This document shows, piece after piece, positions 31,796-46,200 of a stretch of DNA of 64,000 nucleotides. The stretch covers positions 2,455,001 through 2,519,000 of the forward strand of contig WPIO01000024.1 of assembly GCA_009760855.2 (NCBI GenBank). The letters run 5' to 3'. The notes beneath the pieces were generated by a model that was not told the origin of the DNA, did not search any database, and was given only the letters and a program-made list of their open reading frames with translations. The stretch is from Cristatella mucedo. Taxonomy: Eukaryota > Bryozoa > Phylactolaemata > Cristatellidae. Numbering within the stretch: the stretch's first letter is position 1; each line of letters opens with the position of its first letter. Position numbers and translations under genes: made by a program.

Positions 31796-31797
31796 CA
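31683..31797. repeat. (CA)n microsatellite joined to a LINE
   Basis: CACC-interrupted at the left, then pure CA, ending directly at the truncated LINE at 31797. Confidence 0.95.
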
Positions 31798-32316
31798 GAT
31801 TTTGTCGCTCACTTTTAGGTCTCTTCATTCTATGGCTCCAGCCCATCTTTCAGAGATACTACCCCATCAGGCAAAGCATCGTACCACTCGCTTTTCGGAA
31901 TCCAACAGTCTAGAAATACCTCGTACAAACCTTAAATCCTTTGGAGACCGTGCATTTAGCTCGTATGCTCCCACAGCCTGGAACTCCCTCCCGACCTGCA
32001 TCAGAACATCCCCTGACCTAACCACATTTAAAAGAAACTTAAAAACATTCCTATTTAGGACAGCATTTAGTGGGTCCTTGTGATTCGTCCTCGATGTGCT
32101 TATGCGTGCTGACACTGTTCATGCTGCCACTAACCACATTTGCATGCTGACCCAGTGCATGTAACCCCTAACCATGTTATTCATTTTGTTTGTTTTTCAA
32201 GCATGATTTTACTTACTATTCTATTGCGTATCACTTTGCAGCAAATGTAAAGCGCCTAGAAAGAGATTAAGTTCTCTGAGGGCGCTTTATCAAGTGCAAT
32301 ATTATTATTATTATTA
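31797..32316 (+). mobile_element. CR1/L2-like LINE 3' end abutting a (CA)n microsatellite
   Basis: The last ~90 codons of the reverse transcriptase ORF (SLTFRSLHSMAPAHL to AFSGSL), plus the full 3' tail and (ATT)n. Its 5' truncation point coincides with the end of a 115-base (CA)n run, so an apparent 193-codon frame at 31502-32083 is a fusion of repeat and LINE, not a gene. Confidence 0.92.
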
Positions 32317-33966
32317 AACAAACACACATACGCACAAACTAGTACTTCAAAGAGGTTGGCAGGAGGAAGGTCAGCTCTAAATAAATACGGATTCTGGTTC
32401 AACTACACATAGTTAGATTCGGCAGTTTTGAGCGATTGGCTAGCTTACTCAAATCCCTCTGTTCAGACACAAATCAGGGGATTGCTGTCTGCTCGACGGC
32501 AATAGCAATAGAGATCGTTTGCCTTGTACATCAAAGTTAGGACCCCCCTTGGTAGTATTCTAAGCAATCCATCACTGTGCATTGTGCAGGTGCCTGGTGT
32601 ATCGACCATGATACAATGATCGTTTCCATCACCTGTACCTCCAGCAACAGACAGGGCAGCAGCTGCAGTAGATACAAGCTCTACTAGTGACTCAGCTGCC
32701 TACGTGCCTGCCGTTGCTTTGGTGTCATATGTACAACAGGATTAATAATGGGGTGCTCGTCTACAAGTTATCTAGAGCCCCATTCCTCCATAGTCATAGC
32801 CACTGCCCTCCTGAGCACGGTGTGCCTTTGCAGCAGAATGCACACTCGCCGAATGTCCTACGTGTCATCGTGCACTACCAAAGAGTCTGTGGAATATGCA
32901 CAGTTTTACTTTAGATAATAAAATATAAAGCTTCTCCATTAGCACGCATGCAAACACTCGCACACACTTATGTCAATGAGAGCCGTGAAAGTGAGAAAGC
33001 TAAATATGCTCGGTCGGCCATCGCCACTGCACTGCACTGATTTACTCCTGCAGCAAGAAGTTCAAATTCAGCCGAGCAGAGAATACGTTTAAAGACCCGA
33101 GGAATTCCTCGTGAGCATACAGGAGTTTCATCGTGTGCTGGCTGCTGCTTGCCAGCATGCAGTAGGCAGGCTGTAGGCGTCGAACGCCATGGCGTTGCCG
33201 CTGTAGACTTTGGTGAACTCAAACTCTCCGACGTAGATGCATCTCTCTACGCATGCCGGGTGCATTGCCGCACACGACTGCTGCCGCTAGCTACTTGGAA
33301 CTGCAGCCGACAGCACACGTGTAACTTGATGTTGGCGTGACATGCCTGTGCAGCCGCTCACGTCACAGCAGTGGTACCTCTGAACGCAGGATGGTATCGA
33401 GATAGCCAGAGTCATTTTCAGTTTCAGTCTTGCCGCTTACGCCACCCAGCAACACAGGCACAGGCCTATCTGGACAAGTTGTACGAGTAGTGAGACACGC
33501 TGGGACTCTCGGCTAGCCGAAGGCGAATGAGATCGTCTGCAACGTGCCATTAGCAAGAACGTGATTGCAGCTCAGCAGCAGCAGAAGATAACTCCTCAGC
33601 GAGGAGCCTTCAAGGAAAGATCGGCGTCCTTGGCTATACTCGCTAAACGCGAGCACATAGAGCCTGGCGATCCTTCAATGCAATTACTGCATGCATTCTA
33701 ATGTATGTCCTATTAATGTCTGTCGCTCAACATAGCCACAAGGCCCAAGTGGGTGTTCCGCAGGAGCGTTTGATGTCGGGCATTCAAAGCACGGCTAACC
33801 CCTCTATGCATACGACCGGGTGTACAAGTTAAAATGCGGACCTGTCGTAATGGATTTAAATTTCTGAGAGCTAGGTGATTACTGTAACTGATCGCGCACA
33901 GCGTAAGTGCCCCGAGGCTTGGAGAATTCTGGCATAGAACAGCTATACGAAGTATTTCGTCCCTTA

Positions 33967-34055
33967 GCCTAGGGAGGGGCAAGGTGCTTCCAGTTTACAT
34001 CCCTGGTCACGGGTTCAAGTCCTGCAGCAGATACTCCTTTGTTGCCCCAGCAAAC
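33967..34055 (+). mobile_element. SINE family A, 5' half only
   Basis: TTAGCCTAGGGAGGGGCAAGG, CACGGGTTCAAGTCCTGCAG (B box) and TCCTTTGTTGCCCCAGCAA. It is truncated after that, and lies about 120 bases beyond the stop codon of the IQ-motif gene, possibly in its 3' untranslated region. Confidence 0.65.
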
Positions 34056-34177
34056 TGGAACTATTTTAACCGTTACAAATGGCCAAATATGCGTTTGTAT
34101 TTGCAGCGTGGTGATCTTACTTGCAATATTAAAGGCTCGATTTTCTGCCCAAACACTTGTGCATGGGACAGGAGTTA

Positions 34178-34284
34178 TTATTTTGCACCAACTGACCGCT
34201 CGTCGTGCCTGAGACCGCTCATACGGTGCTCTCCTGCCATGCGAAAGAAGTAACTGAGCGGCAAAGTAAAGTTCAAATTGTCCC
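34178..34284 (-). CDS. IQ-motif gene, exon 7 with stop codon
   Basis: 107 bases from the acceptor TGTGTGACAG to TAA. It completes the split glycine codon, then reads DNLNFTLPLSYFFRMAGEHR and ends SVGAK-stop. The acceptor pyrimidine tract is modest, so the true last exon could differ. The whole model sums to a multiple of three only with this phase. I saw no clear AATAAA shortly downstream; a SINE fragment lies about 120 bases beyond the stop. Confidence 0.65.
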
Positions 34285-37200
34285 CTGTCACACAATGAGT
34301 CTGTGCAACATGAAGGTGGCAGGGAAGTTTTGTATTAGTGAGGAGGCAGACAGGTAGTTTCAACCCGAAGAAGTATTGTCAGGTTAGTAGCATGGACGAC
34401 TTACCAAGCTCTGGCCGTCCACACGACGACAAAACAGAATGACTACCTGCTGATGCTGGTCGCACTAGGTCAACTGAAAGCCCCAGTTCAAAGGACCTGG
34501 GACACTAGACCACTGCATTTACCAGTGGCACTGCAGAAGAGATCAAGCAGCTGGCTCTCATCCGCAGCTGTTTGAAATTACGTCTGCATGCACTTGCACT
34601 TGTACACACGACTTTTAATGAAAGTAGGATTTTGGAGCAACTTAAACCTTACCCTGTATTTCCTTGTCCAGTTCTTCAACTTCGTTGATCAGTGGCTTTG
34701 CAAGTGGCAATACTTGCTCGTAGATGGCTGGGTAAAGCTGGGGATGGTACTGGTCAATGGCAAAGTTAAAAGAAAGTGCAGCAGGCGAAGGCATCACCCT
34801 CATCCAGTATGGCCGCAGCGACGCCTGCAGTTGAGGGTGCCATTCGGGCACGTAGAGCTGCTCACCTAAAACAGTGAAGCCCAACTGATGCAGTGCCCAT
34901 CTCACAGCACGGTGGAATGCCCAAAGAATTCATTTACACCCTCATTCAGATGTATCGTATTACCAGCAAGATTGGGCTCCCGACTAGATAACCTTCTGCA
35001 AAGCATTTCGCTAATCTGATGCATGTGCAATTCAGCTATTTCAATAGCTGAATTTTCTTTCCTCCTTAAGTAGCACACAGCCAGTAGCAGCTGCTTTTCA
35101 CAGCTGTCAGCAAAGTTTGCTCAACTGCCTGACGAAACCACTATAGCAAGGAACTGAAGTCAGCCTAAGGTCACCCAGCCACTGCCAAAGCTGTAGGGCT
35201 GCGGCAGGCAGTATCGGCTAGACTCACCGTAAACTTGCTCGACAAGTGACCTCTGCTTGGCCGAAATCATCTGCGGGTCCCACATGTGCAGGACTCGCTG
35301 TCGCTGGGCACTCGAACCATCGGCCGACGTAGCAGCCGCACCGCTCAAGGTGCTCGTCAGGGCACCAAGCAGCTTCCGGCGGTAGTACTTGCGCCAGGCG
35401 AGCTGTATGGTGCACGCTGCGATCTGCTTCTTCCACTCGAGCTCGCCGGCATCGAGGCGCTTCTGCTTGATGGCGTCCCGCGCGTTCTTCATCAGTCCTT
35501 TTGTTCGGAATTTAAACCTAAAATATCAAGCGAATCAATGTACTTGTGCATGTAGCAAGAGACATTAGCGAGAGACATAGCAAGAGACGGATGCATTCAT
35601 TACAAGCCACAAACTGATTGCACACATATCAGACGACATCCTACAAGGCAACAGTGTGGATGTTCATGCCTCTATGCATGCACAAGGCTCTCTTCGCCAC
35701 CAGCGAGCAAGGGCATTAGATGTTGCAACATGGATTTCCATTTATTTACCAACCAAATGTGTGCTGCCTCCCGATGAAAGCAATTTGTGCGAGCAGACTA
35801 AATAGTAAGGCAATACCAGACAGTTAGTAGCAAACGAGCTACTTCAGCGACCACTGCGACAGGCTTCCCACGACTGCCCACGAAGCAGCGTCTATTCTTT
35901 CCCTGCAGTGAATCAGTCCACACTCGTCATCAATCATCAGTCCGGCTCGACGATGGTAGAGGGAATCCGTTTTAGCCCTGACACAATTCAGCCAGACTGG
36001 GGTATCTGAGTCTTTGCATCTCCAGCTGCAGATTGACGGATAGGAATGCAGATTGAGACAGGTTGCATAAGCTTATTTTTTAACAGGATAATGTCGATAG
36101 CCAAAGTGTTGGCTGTGGTGCTTTTACAATAAAAAAAAACTGCCACCTCAGTGCCTTATTCAAGTTTGGGCTATTTGAATTGCCCTATCGGGTAATCTAA
36201 GAGACTTTTCCGACTAATGCATTTTCTCCACTTCCTTGCAGCAGCATTGGTATGCACGGCTCCATGCTCTCAGGAGTCTGAAAGCAGTTATGTACTCACA
36301 GATGGCAGGTCTGTAGAGTTATCCCAACTACTTGGATTGGTAGGTCGAGCAGTGGACTCTGTTCACTGATCACAGACCTGAGTAACATCTGAAGATCGAT
36401 TTAGCATTAACCAAGCTAAGCCAAAATTGATGCAATAATAATAATAATTATTATTATTATAGTAAGATATGTGAATAGCACCCAGAGAGAAAAAACCTGA
36501 ATAGAACCGGATGTGACACATGTACAGCCGTTTCTCACGTTCATGTCAAAAGGCTTCTTCTCATACCAGTATCTTTGCTCAAAGTTCAGAAGAAATAATG
36601 CACACGGAGCAATACCTGCTTCTTGTTGCAAGCAGCTTTTTACTGGTATGTGAATATAAAAAGAGTCAGAATAAATTTTATATATTCAGATAATTGGTGC
36701 TTTGTAAATAAACAAATCATGAGCTTGCTTGATTTTCATTACATGAATGTAGGTACCAATGCAACTGTACCAACTTCCAATGCAAAACCGAATATGCTCA
36801 AGGCCAAATTGAAAGGACACCCGGCATAATAAGTTGACCAGCAGATCGATATGGATCTATCGATTTAGATAGTAGCACTATATGCTTTAACTGATGGAAG
36901 AATCTGCATATCTCATGGTCTACTGTTTGCCAGAGACACATTTTCTTTGTATGCTATTTTGAGATGAAAGCAAAGTCTCAGCAGATTTAAGTCAATTTTT
37001 ACGACAGAAGCTTTTGCTCTGCAGGTCCTAGACTGTGGAACTCACTTCCACAATTCTTATGCACCGACAACTACTCTCCTGCTGCCGACTATGGCACACC
37101 CTATCCAGCCGCCCTGAGCTAATACTTTCATGCTACTCACTACCTCAATTGATCTCCTGACTCAGCTATGCTTACTTTCTTTTTGTTCTGTGAGATTAGG

Positions 37201-40200
37201 TCTGTAGGCTAGCAAATGCACACTGAAAGCCGATTAGGCTGGATACAAAACTCTCCTGCGTAACACCACATATCCTTGTGGCTTTGTGAAGTTACAGACG
37301 CAGATACATTAAGCCAATAGTATTGAATTTTTAATCACTTGGTTTAATATACATTTCGTGTCGTATTATATTCAAATGAAATTATTGATCAGATGGCATA
37401 GATAGTGATAATGTTGTCAAATTTCTGCTAAAGTTATACAAAACGACAAACTGTTTATACGGCTTTGAGAACCCCCGAATTGGCAAGCATAGTTCCTGAA
37501 ATAATGCTCTCACAAAACCATCTTAAATGCCACGATTGCACCGATGGAATTTTGCCTCTGTTACCGGAGAAAGGTTGATTAATTTATCTACAGCTTTCGG
37601 GCTTGTGGTCTTTGTTATGTTTGCACTGAACCAGTTCACGTCTAGGAGCCTCGGTAGCTATTTGCGAGCTTTCTTTTGTGGTTTGATTCTGCCGCTTTGT
37701 TTCTGCATAGTGTAAAAGCAATCTGGAGACTCGATGGATCAGAAGACTTTAAAAGTAAGCGTCACTCGTTGCTCAGTAATAGGTTCTTACCAGTGTGAGA
37801 GAATTAAAATCATTGAGTCCACCCTTGTTTCCTATAAGTTTGTATTAGCTGCTTCACGAAACCTTGTATTGAAAACGGCACCATAGCACCCTAACCAAGC
37901 AGCTGCACAAAAACAAAGCAAGAAAGCAAAATTTGTATCCATGTATCTGTCTGTGTCTATAAATCCATTAAGCCACAATTGTGGAAGAGAGTTGTTCCAC
38001 ATTGTATAGTGTTCTGCAGCCTAACGTCCGTGAAGCAAGCACTGAGGTCGCTAATTGCTTTTTAAGTACAGCAGTAGTACACGAAATTTGTTTTCCTGAG
38101 AGAAACTGCAGGCGTTAGGGGATGCTGTAACTGCAGTCGTAGTTCACTATGCACGTAAGAGCCATTCTGTGACAGCCCCGGGGAGGGTCAAAGTAAGGAT
38201 TTTGCTATGATGATCGATCAGGAGTCATGCTAGGTGCTTTCTCAGAAAGCAGCACAAAGAAGGCAAGTATATTTAAGTATACAGTCGTCCCTCCTTTATT
38301 GCGGTTAAGCAGACAATAAATTAGCTGTTCCATTCCTCCTCTTAAGCTTAAAGACCGTTAGCGACAGAAGCTTTAGCTCTGCAGGTCCCAGACTGTGGAA
38401 CTCGCTTCCACGATTCTTATGCAACGACAACTACTCTCCTGCTGCCGTCTATGGCTCATCTTTTCCAGTGGTGCTGAGCTGCTACTTCCATGCTACTCAC
38501 TACCTCAACTGCTCTTCTGACTCTGCTATGTTTCCCACTTTCTCTTTGTTTCGCGAGACGAAGTCTGTTGGCTACCGAATGTGTACCGAAAGCCGCTTAG
38601 GCTGTGAGTGAGCTATACAAAACTCTCCCGAGTAACACCCACGTAGTCTTTTTGGCTTTGTGGAGTTACAGACGGAAATACATTCCAGAATCTATCGAAA
38701 TAAGTGAATTTTCCGTAAAGCAGGATTCTTTACTTATAAATCAAATATGTTCGTAGATAGAGCATAGGAAACCTGCTCACGACCCTCTAAATTCAGCTTG
38801 TAACATTTTTAGACCCCTCTGGACATGAAATAACACCCCCTTTGTCACCATGACACTCGTATTACCCAATTATAAGACAAAGTAAGAGAATATAAGACAT
38901 ATTAGAAGTTACAAATATCATTTTATTATTATCCTACATTTAATTACACTAGTATATCAAATCAGTGAACAGCACCCTCTGAATGGCTTGGTTTCACCAG
39001 ACCTGATTTGAACCCAAAGGCACCAAGTTAAGCCTGTCAGTCATGGCTTGCAGGCTTTCGAACAAATCGCCGATTACAAGCACCAAGCTCTAGGACAAGC
39101 AGCCTGACCGAGCACCAAAGATGCAGGCCGATGCAAACACCGAACTGTCAGCTGGTAGCACGGTTCAGCAGAACCTCGTGCAACCCATAATGGTCGAGCC
39201 TTTTCGGAGCCTCTCTGCCAGCTCTTATGTAACGTAATGTTATGTCTTACCAGTGGGCGATCGCGACCGCCTAAATTTGCATCCCCACGAGTAGCCCTGA
39301 TGCGATGCCGTGGTTCAGAGACAGGCATTTGTACTCACCATTACTGGCTGCGATGGCAATGGAAAACAGCCTCCAATTCGTCAGCCAGCTGCTGCCTGGG
39401 ACGGCCAGTCGCAGGGTGGGCGGGCAGCAGCAGCCACCGGTCGGGCTGTTTTGATCAGGCTGCTGCTGCTAGGACTAGCTGCCACGGCATAGGGCCGTCA
39501 GACCTGCTCCACCTCGAGCAGGCTGCTGCTGCTAACGGTTGGACCGAAGCAGCTTACGGTTGAGCTAAGAACTACCGGCCGGTGGTAGTGGCTGCTGCTG
39601 AGGCAGGCTTGCTTTGGTGGCTCCGCTCCGATTCGTCGATTGAGCAAAGATGCTGCATCGATAGAGGGCCAACAGAGTGCCTGCTTGCTAAGCCAATATT
39701 GCTCGAGGGCCAACTTTGCCAAGCCTATCCGAGTCCTTTACAAAAGTGCCATTGAACAAAAATCGGCATTAGCAAGCCGATGCCATTAGCGAAATGGGCC
39801 ACCGATGTGGCTCACCGAGCTGAATGCTGCAGCCAGGTAACTGACGAGCTGCAGGCAACTCGGTACGCACCAATGGGCAAGTGAACGTTAGTGCACAAAA
39901 GACTTAGCAAAAGACTTCACTTTGCTAGCCAATCTCGACCGTCGGTAGCCACGTGGCCTCGGCTGTCCTAATTGACTCGCTTGCCAGCCTACGAACACCG
40001 TGCCCCCAAAGGAACTGCCAAAAATCGCGCTGCTCACAGGAGCTTCAGAGCTCTAAGCTATCGGGGGGGGGGGGGCTTTTGCAATACAAGACATGCTTAA
40101 GTGGCCGCTCGACTAGTCAACTGATATGGCACTCTGTTGCAAATCGTGAGATTTATTCGATTCTTTCTCCGTGCTTTCTATTGGAGTGTATCCAATCTGA

Positions 40201-43200
40201 CTTTATGCTCGGACTGGGACTCAAGCAAACAATGCTATTTATTGCAGGAGTGGGTGCTAACATTGGCCGAGGCGCTGCTGCCACCCTACCTAGTCGCTAG
40301 GCCAATGTAATTCAAGACGAGGAGGCCGATTACGGGTGGTCCTAGAGAATAGCCGATTGCTTGTCTAGGAACCCACTTGAAGAACGATGGACCACTCTAG
40401 GTCGACCCTTACCTCGAAAATCAGAGCTTGAGAATCGTGAGCCAGACCTCCGAGCACACACCACTCAGCAGCCGCAGCCCGGGTCGATAGGCAGTTGCCA
40501 TTGGCCGTGCCCCTCGGCATCTCCAACTAGAGCTGGCTGCATGCACTCTGTTAGGCTATCGACTGCTGGCCGGTTGGATGATTGCTTCCTGCACCGAGAA
40601 TGCCAATGCCAGCAGATGGCTGGATCAGCTTCTTGTCTCCTTGGAAACGGGTGCCAACAGAGCCAACACTGTGCCGACTTTAGCTATCCCTCCCTGCCTC
40701 CAGAGGTCGTATTACTGTAGGGTAAGCAGTAGCCGATCTCAGCATGTAGAAGGGCAGCATCTTAGGGTTTAGGATTTCAGGAGTTCGGCAAATTGGGCTA
40801 TGATGGAAAGTCTTAGTGCTGAGGAGAAATGCTTCAAAGAATTGGTAGCGATTCAAAGCTGGCAGAATTCAGCATTACGTGATGATTCTTACTGCTTCGT
40901 TGTGGCAGCAATCCATCTTGAACATACGCGAGCCCAGCAGGTATGCTTCTGCACAAAGCTTCCTCAATGTACATGTCAAAGCAAGGGCACCCATCCGAAG
41001 TAAGGCAGCAGCAGCTAAGTAGTGCTACTAGCTTCCGAAGCGTAAACCTTACTGTCTTTAGCTCGTAGCTCACTTTTGGTACTCAGAGGTGAAAGAATAG
41101 TCGGGACTGAACCGGCAGGACACATGATGATGATCTTTGTGAGACCCAGCAGCAGTCTGTCGCAAGCAGATGAACTGTCTGTGCTACCAGAGGTTTCAGA
41201 TTCATCTGAAACCCTGACTCGATGGTAAGGACTCGAGATTTTGATCGCAGCAACTCAGGTGAGCCTTGATTTTGTGCAAGGATTTTCGTTTAGCTAGATG
41301 ATGGTTCACAGGAGGTCGCCAAGGTCTGTAGCTGGCAGCATCTGCTGGATACCTACCCAGCTAATAATACAGCAGTGACTTGGATTTAATTGGAGTAACA
41401 GATGGGCGTGTTCTGAATAGCAAGAAAATGGGTAAGAAAATACAAATTGTAATGCATTTTGTGTGCCTATCTTCATCCTTAGAGGCACTGAAGTGATCAT
41501 TAGCAGACGTGGGCACCACAATCCTACCATATTCACTGTTGGCATGCTACATAAATGCTCATTCAATACAGTCCTACAGACTTATCTCTAACGAGACGAC
41601 TGCATTAAACTATTAAAAGGCTACTTTTAGCAGCTCTGATGAAAGAATAGGGCAAGTTCTCTTGTGTCCTCACAGCCTACATCAACATTAGGCCTGCAAA
41701 TCAACAAGGCAAATTCATTTTACTCATCGAAGCTTGTGGCTACCCATCCAGTAACACTCAGTGAGAGCCAGGCAAATGTGTGCTCTATTTGCTATAGCAT
41801 CCACTAGGCAAGCACCGGATAGCCAAAGTGACACATGATAACACGTGCCTTTCAGTGACTCTTTGCTTCAGCATTGACCCTGCATGGATATAATATATTA
41901 TAATCTACACTGGCCGGCACACACTTGGGTGTGCAATGACATGAATGCAAAGGGAAAACAAGAACTTCCAATCCCTCCGAAGCCCAAGCTAAGACCAAGA
42001 TCTTAGCCAGTTATAGTGTGCCCTTCCACCACTCAGTTGGTCGATGAATGCCGGTGCATACTTCACTCAGACTCTGGATGTCAAATGCTATAATTGCAAG
42101 CCTGCATGTTTTATTTTTCCTTCAGCTTCACTCTGGGTTCAAGATCTGGCAGGCCTGCTGTTGAGTTTCAGCCTGTCAGACCATGCGTACCGAAAGCCAC
42201 TCAGCCTTTGAGTGGCTTCTCGAAAACCCTCTTGTATAACATCCATTTAGTCTTTGTGGAGTAACAGATGGGGGATACATTACACTAAAATATAAGGCCA
42301 CGTGCGACAGTCGTTTACAGAAAATTGTTACCGAGCCATGAACGATGTACGTATCTGCTCAGCTTGACAGTCTTCAATATTTTTTAGGCCTGGGGTGAGG
42401 GTAGGATCAACCACCAGTGGCCTGTACCCACTAAGGCCCCTGCCAAACAGACGAAACAACTATCAAAGGGGGAAGGGGACAGGGCTGGCGATAGGGTGGG
42501 AGGGAGGCACCGGCCAAGCCGAAGGTGACTACTCAAGAGAGCAGCCGATCGTGGTAGGCTGGTCACGAACACATGAGCCCAGCTCGACACAAGATGGACG
42601 CAGGTGGCCGGGGGGCTGCTGCCATGATCTTCGAAGGCCAGTGCAACAAGCTCAGACAGATTGGAGCAGACCTGCTCCCTCTTCTCTGACGGCTAGCCAG
42701 CTGTCAGCTGTGACGATGAGCGTCAGCCGGGAGTAGGAGAGGATGCCCTTTCCTACTCCCTCTACTTCCCGTCAGGTGAAAGAAAGGCGAGCAGACCGAT
42801 CCGCAGGACCCTTCGACTGCTCTGGACTGGCTGCACCGCCTTCTGGCCGGGCCACGGGGCTTACAGTCGCTTACATTCTCCATGCCTTCTGTATGCACAC
42901 GGCTGCATCGTGTCTGCTCCTGAAGAAAGCGACCCGGTTTCGCTCTTTGACCACCAGCAGCTGCTTCTGACGAGCGTCCTTGAGGATCTTCTCCTCCTCT
43001 GTGAGATCGTCTTTTTTTCTCCTGCACGACACGAGAGAGAAATGAGTATTTCTCGCAGAGATCTCTCTAGCAGTGAAAAACCACGCAGCATTCGCATGAT
43101 GGCGATCCATGATGGCAAGAGAGCCTTGACAGCAAGCCAAGCACTAAAACTGCATTCCTGATAGCTGATGACCTTGGGCTAGGCGGCTCAACGAAGCTTA

Positions 43201-46200
43201 TTTTATTTCCGAAACACTGGTCGATCTGTCAGGAATCTGTAAAACTGTAAAGAATGTCATATGCAACTCACTAGTTTTTTTTCTATGCTGCTGGTACAGT
43301 ACCATCAATGTCGCTCACTTCCTTGACTCTCGAGTGATGTGCTGCCCGTGGTAGTACTCATTTTGTACTAGTGTACACAGAGACATAGAGTCGTCAGGTC
43401 GAACTTCGTCTGTTTTGCCTGCACACTCACGCATCTGAAGGGGACCCGTGCACCTTCACTTCCCTATGAAAACCCCACTTTCCACCCCACCGACTTTCCA
43501 CTCTCAGAGAACTTAATCTCTTACCAGGTGCTAAGCCGAATGGCTCGAGCTCTCGACCTCAGTCGTTGGAGGTGAGCACCTTTAGCAATTTCAGAGCGTG
43601 TGTGTGTGTGGTTAACGATACGGTTGCACAGTCTGTCAGTATTGCACTCTGCATCTAATGCCGCTTATCTGACCGTGAAAGACTTGAGGAAAATCCGTGG
43701 ACCCTGTAAGACAGCGGTTCTCAACCTGAGAGTCGCGACCCCTTTGGGGGTCGAACAACCCTTTCACAGGGGTCACCTTAGACCATCGAAAAACACAAAT
43801 TTTCACATTTTGCACGTAGTAATGTAGTTGGGGGTCATCACAACATGAAGAACTGTATTAAAAGCTCGCAGCATTAGGAAGGTCGAGAACCACTGCTGTA
43901 AGACGAATACCACACCGATGAAGCCAGCCGAAACGAAACGCACCCGACTGAATGCTTAGGCACACATGCTCACGAAGGCCTCAAATGTGTATTTCGCCTG
44001 CATACTCAATGCGGCATGCAGGCTCTTGTCGACTGTGCAGCCCGATAGGCTTGTCTGTCGTGAGCAGCACAGTCACCACATCACACCACTTCTCGCCTAC
44101 CTGCACTGGCTCCCAATCAAACAACGCATCGACTTCAAGGTTTTGCCACTCACTTTTAGGTCCCGTCATTCTTTGGCTGCAGCCTACATATCAGATCTAT
44201 TCCCCACCAGGTTATGCATCCTACCACTAGCTTTCCAGAATCTAATCGTTCACCTATACCTCGTATACACCTCAAATCCTTTGGCCAAAGTGCCTTTAGT
44301 TCGTATGTTCCCAAAGCCTGGAGCTCACTCCTAACTTGTATCAGGACATCTCCTGACTTGACCACATTGAAAAAGAAACTAAAACGCATTTATTTATCAC
44401 AACATTTAGTGGGTCCATGTGATTCGTGCTTTGTGTGGTTATTCGTGCTGACACTGTGCATGCTGCAACGAACCATACTTGCATGCTGACCCTATTCATG
44501 TCAAACCTAACAATGTTATTCTTGTTGTTTATTGAGCATGACACCACTAACCTCTCGATCGTGCTTCCTTTGCAGAAAATGAGTAAAGTGCCTAGAAAGA
44601 GATCGACTTCTCTGAGGGTCCAAAATCAAATGTCTTACTATTATTATTATGTGAACATATCATTATCAAAGGATCCAGCAATAAACATACATCAAAGGGC
44701 AAGTTCGTAAAAAAAAAAGACTTCAAAGGCGCCCCACATCGAAGGCCATAATTTAGTGGCTGGTCTGCAAGCAGACAGTGAAGTGCCTTTCCTTTACAGC
44801 AGGGGTTCTCAACCTTCCTAATACCACAACCCTTTAACACAGTGCCTCATCTTGTGACGACCCTCAATCATAAAATTATTTTCGTTGCTACTTCATAACT
44901 GTCATTTTGCTAATATGAATCATAATGTGAATATCTGATATGCAGGATATATTTTCCAAATATTCCACAGTGCTGACGGACTAGGTCCGGATGCGACCAT
45001 AGATGAGGCGAGGCTGGTCAAATTCTAATAAAACTGCCCAGCTTATAAAATAGCAAGGGTGCAAATAGCTACTGTCTTAGGTGGTCCCTGTGAAAGGGTC
45101 ATTCGACCCCTCTGGGAGTCGAACGACCCTTTCACAGGTTGAGAACCACTGCTTTACAGCATAAGTAAAGTGCCTAGAAAGAGATTAAGTTCTCAGAGGG
45201 CATTATACAAGTGTATTGTTATTATTATTACAATATGGGCATTGCATGATCATTAACTCAGGGGCTCAAAAGCCAAGCTGTAGTTTACCGTCCAAGCCTA
45301 CGTAGAAACACGAGGCATTTTATTCCACTGGTGAATACCCACGAACTACTATATGCCTCGGTCTTAGGTCATGCTTTGCTGCAAATAACGCCAAGCACAA
45401 CTAGGCAGTACTGACCACTACAAGTACCTGTCAGGCTTTATTTAGGCTCGATCGACCATGTTCGGTGGGATCATCTGCTAGCAGCCTTTCTACACTGCCT
45501 AGCTGCTCATTGGCAGCTCCTTCCTAGCTTTGTGCAAGAGTGTGCCTTGAGGTGGCATCACCTCTATATACGCCGTGGTTATAGTGCACAGATTTCCAAC
45601 TTCGAAGAGTAGTGCTGCGGAGGCCGGCGAAGAGTAAGAGGAGCTGTCGGCATGCACACGATATCTGATCGTACCGGTCTCGGGCAGGCAAGCAAAAATG
45701 CAGCCTGGCTCCAGCCTGAATGGTGCCAGCTGCTCGGTGACATAGTAGGAGCCCAGTTGGACTAAAACAACTGGCCTCTCTAATCGCTGCCTAGCAGCTG
45801 AGCATTTTTTCAGTTAGGATGGCAAGTATCAAATTATCTTCGCATTAGTCCCGTGCCTGAAGCGTCGGCAGCTTTGTACGGTTCCGAAATTTGCACCTAG
45901 GCATACAGTTTTTGTGCAGATTATGCAGACAGAGCAGCATGTTTATTTTGATCCCTCCTGTCGTCCAGCTCTGCAGACTCTCTCAAATCCACTGCAGCAC
46001 GTATTGCTGAAATTTGCACTTGGATGGCCACAAACTTTTTCAAGTTAAATGACTATAAGAGAAACTTGTCAGCTATGGAAAAACCTAGTTTCAATTAGAA
46101 ATTCAAAAGCCTAACTCTCAAAATGGCCTCAGTCAGCATGTATCCTCTAGCATCAAGACAGATATTTTTGGGTTTCCTGTTCCAAATGGTCTTTTGCTAG

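Larger units (their letters stand above)
25300..34177. other. Interval between the two genes
   Basis: Holds CpG-rich sequence to about 26.2 kb, two LINE copies, microsatellites and the unassigned minus-strand frame at 29.8-30.3 kb. It also contains the 3' flank of the IQ-motif gene. No securely supported gene. Confidence 0.55.
35518..42874. other. Intron 3 of the IQ-motif gene
   Basis: 7.4 kb with three copies of the 'RLWNSL' repeat and otherwise unassigned sequence. The poly-G run at 40065-40075 and several 60-120 codon frames are not supported as genes. Confidence 0.65.

Noticed and set aside
31502-32083. 193-codon plus-strand protein
   Set aside because: A chance fusion of unrelated sequence, a (CA)n tract and the C-terminus of a truncated LINE.
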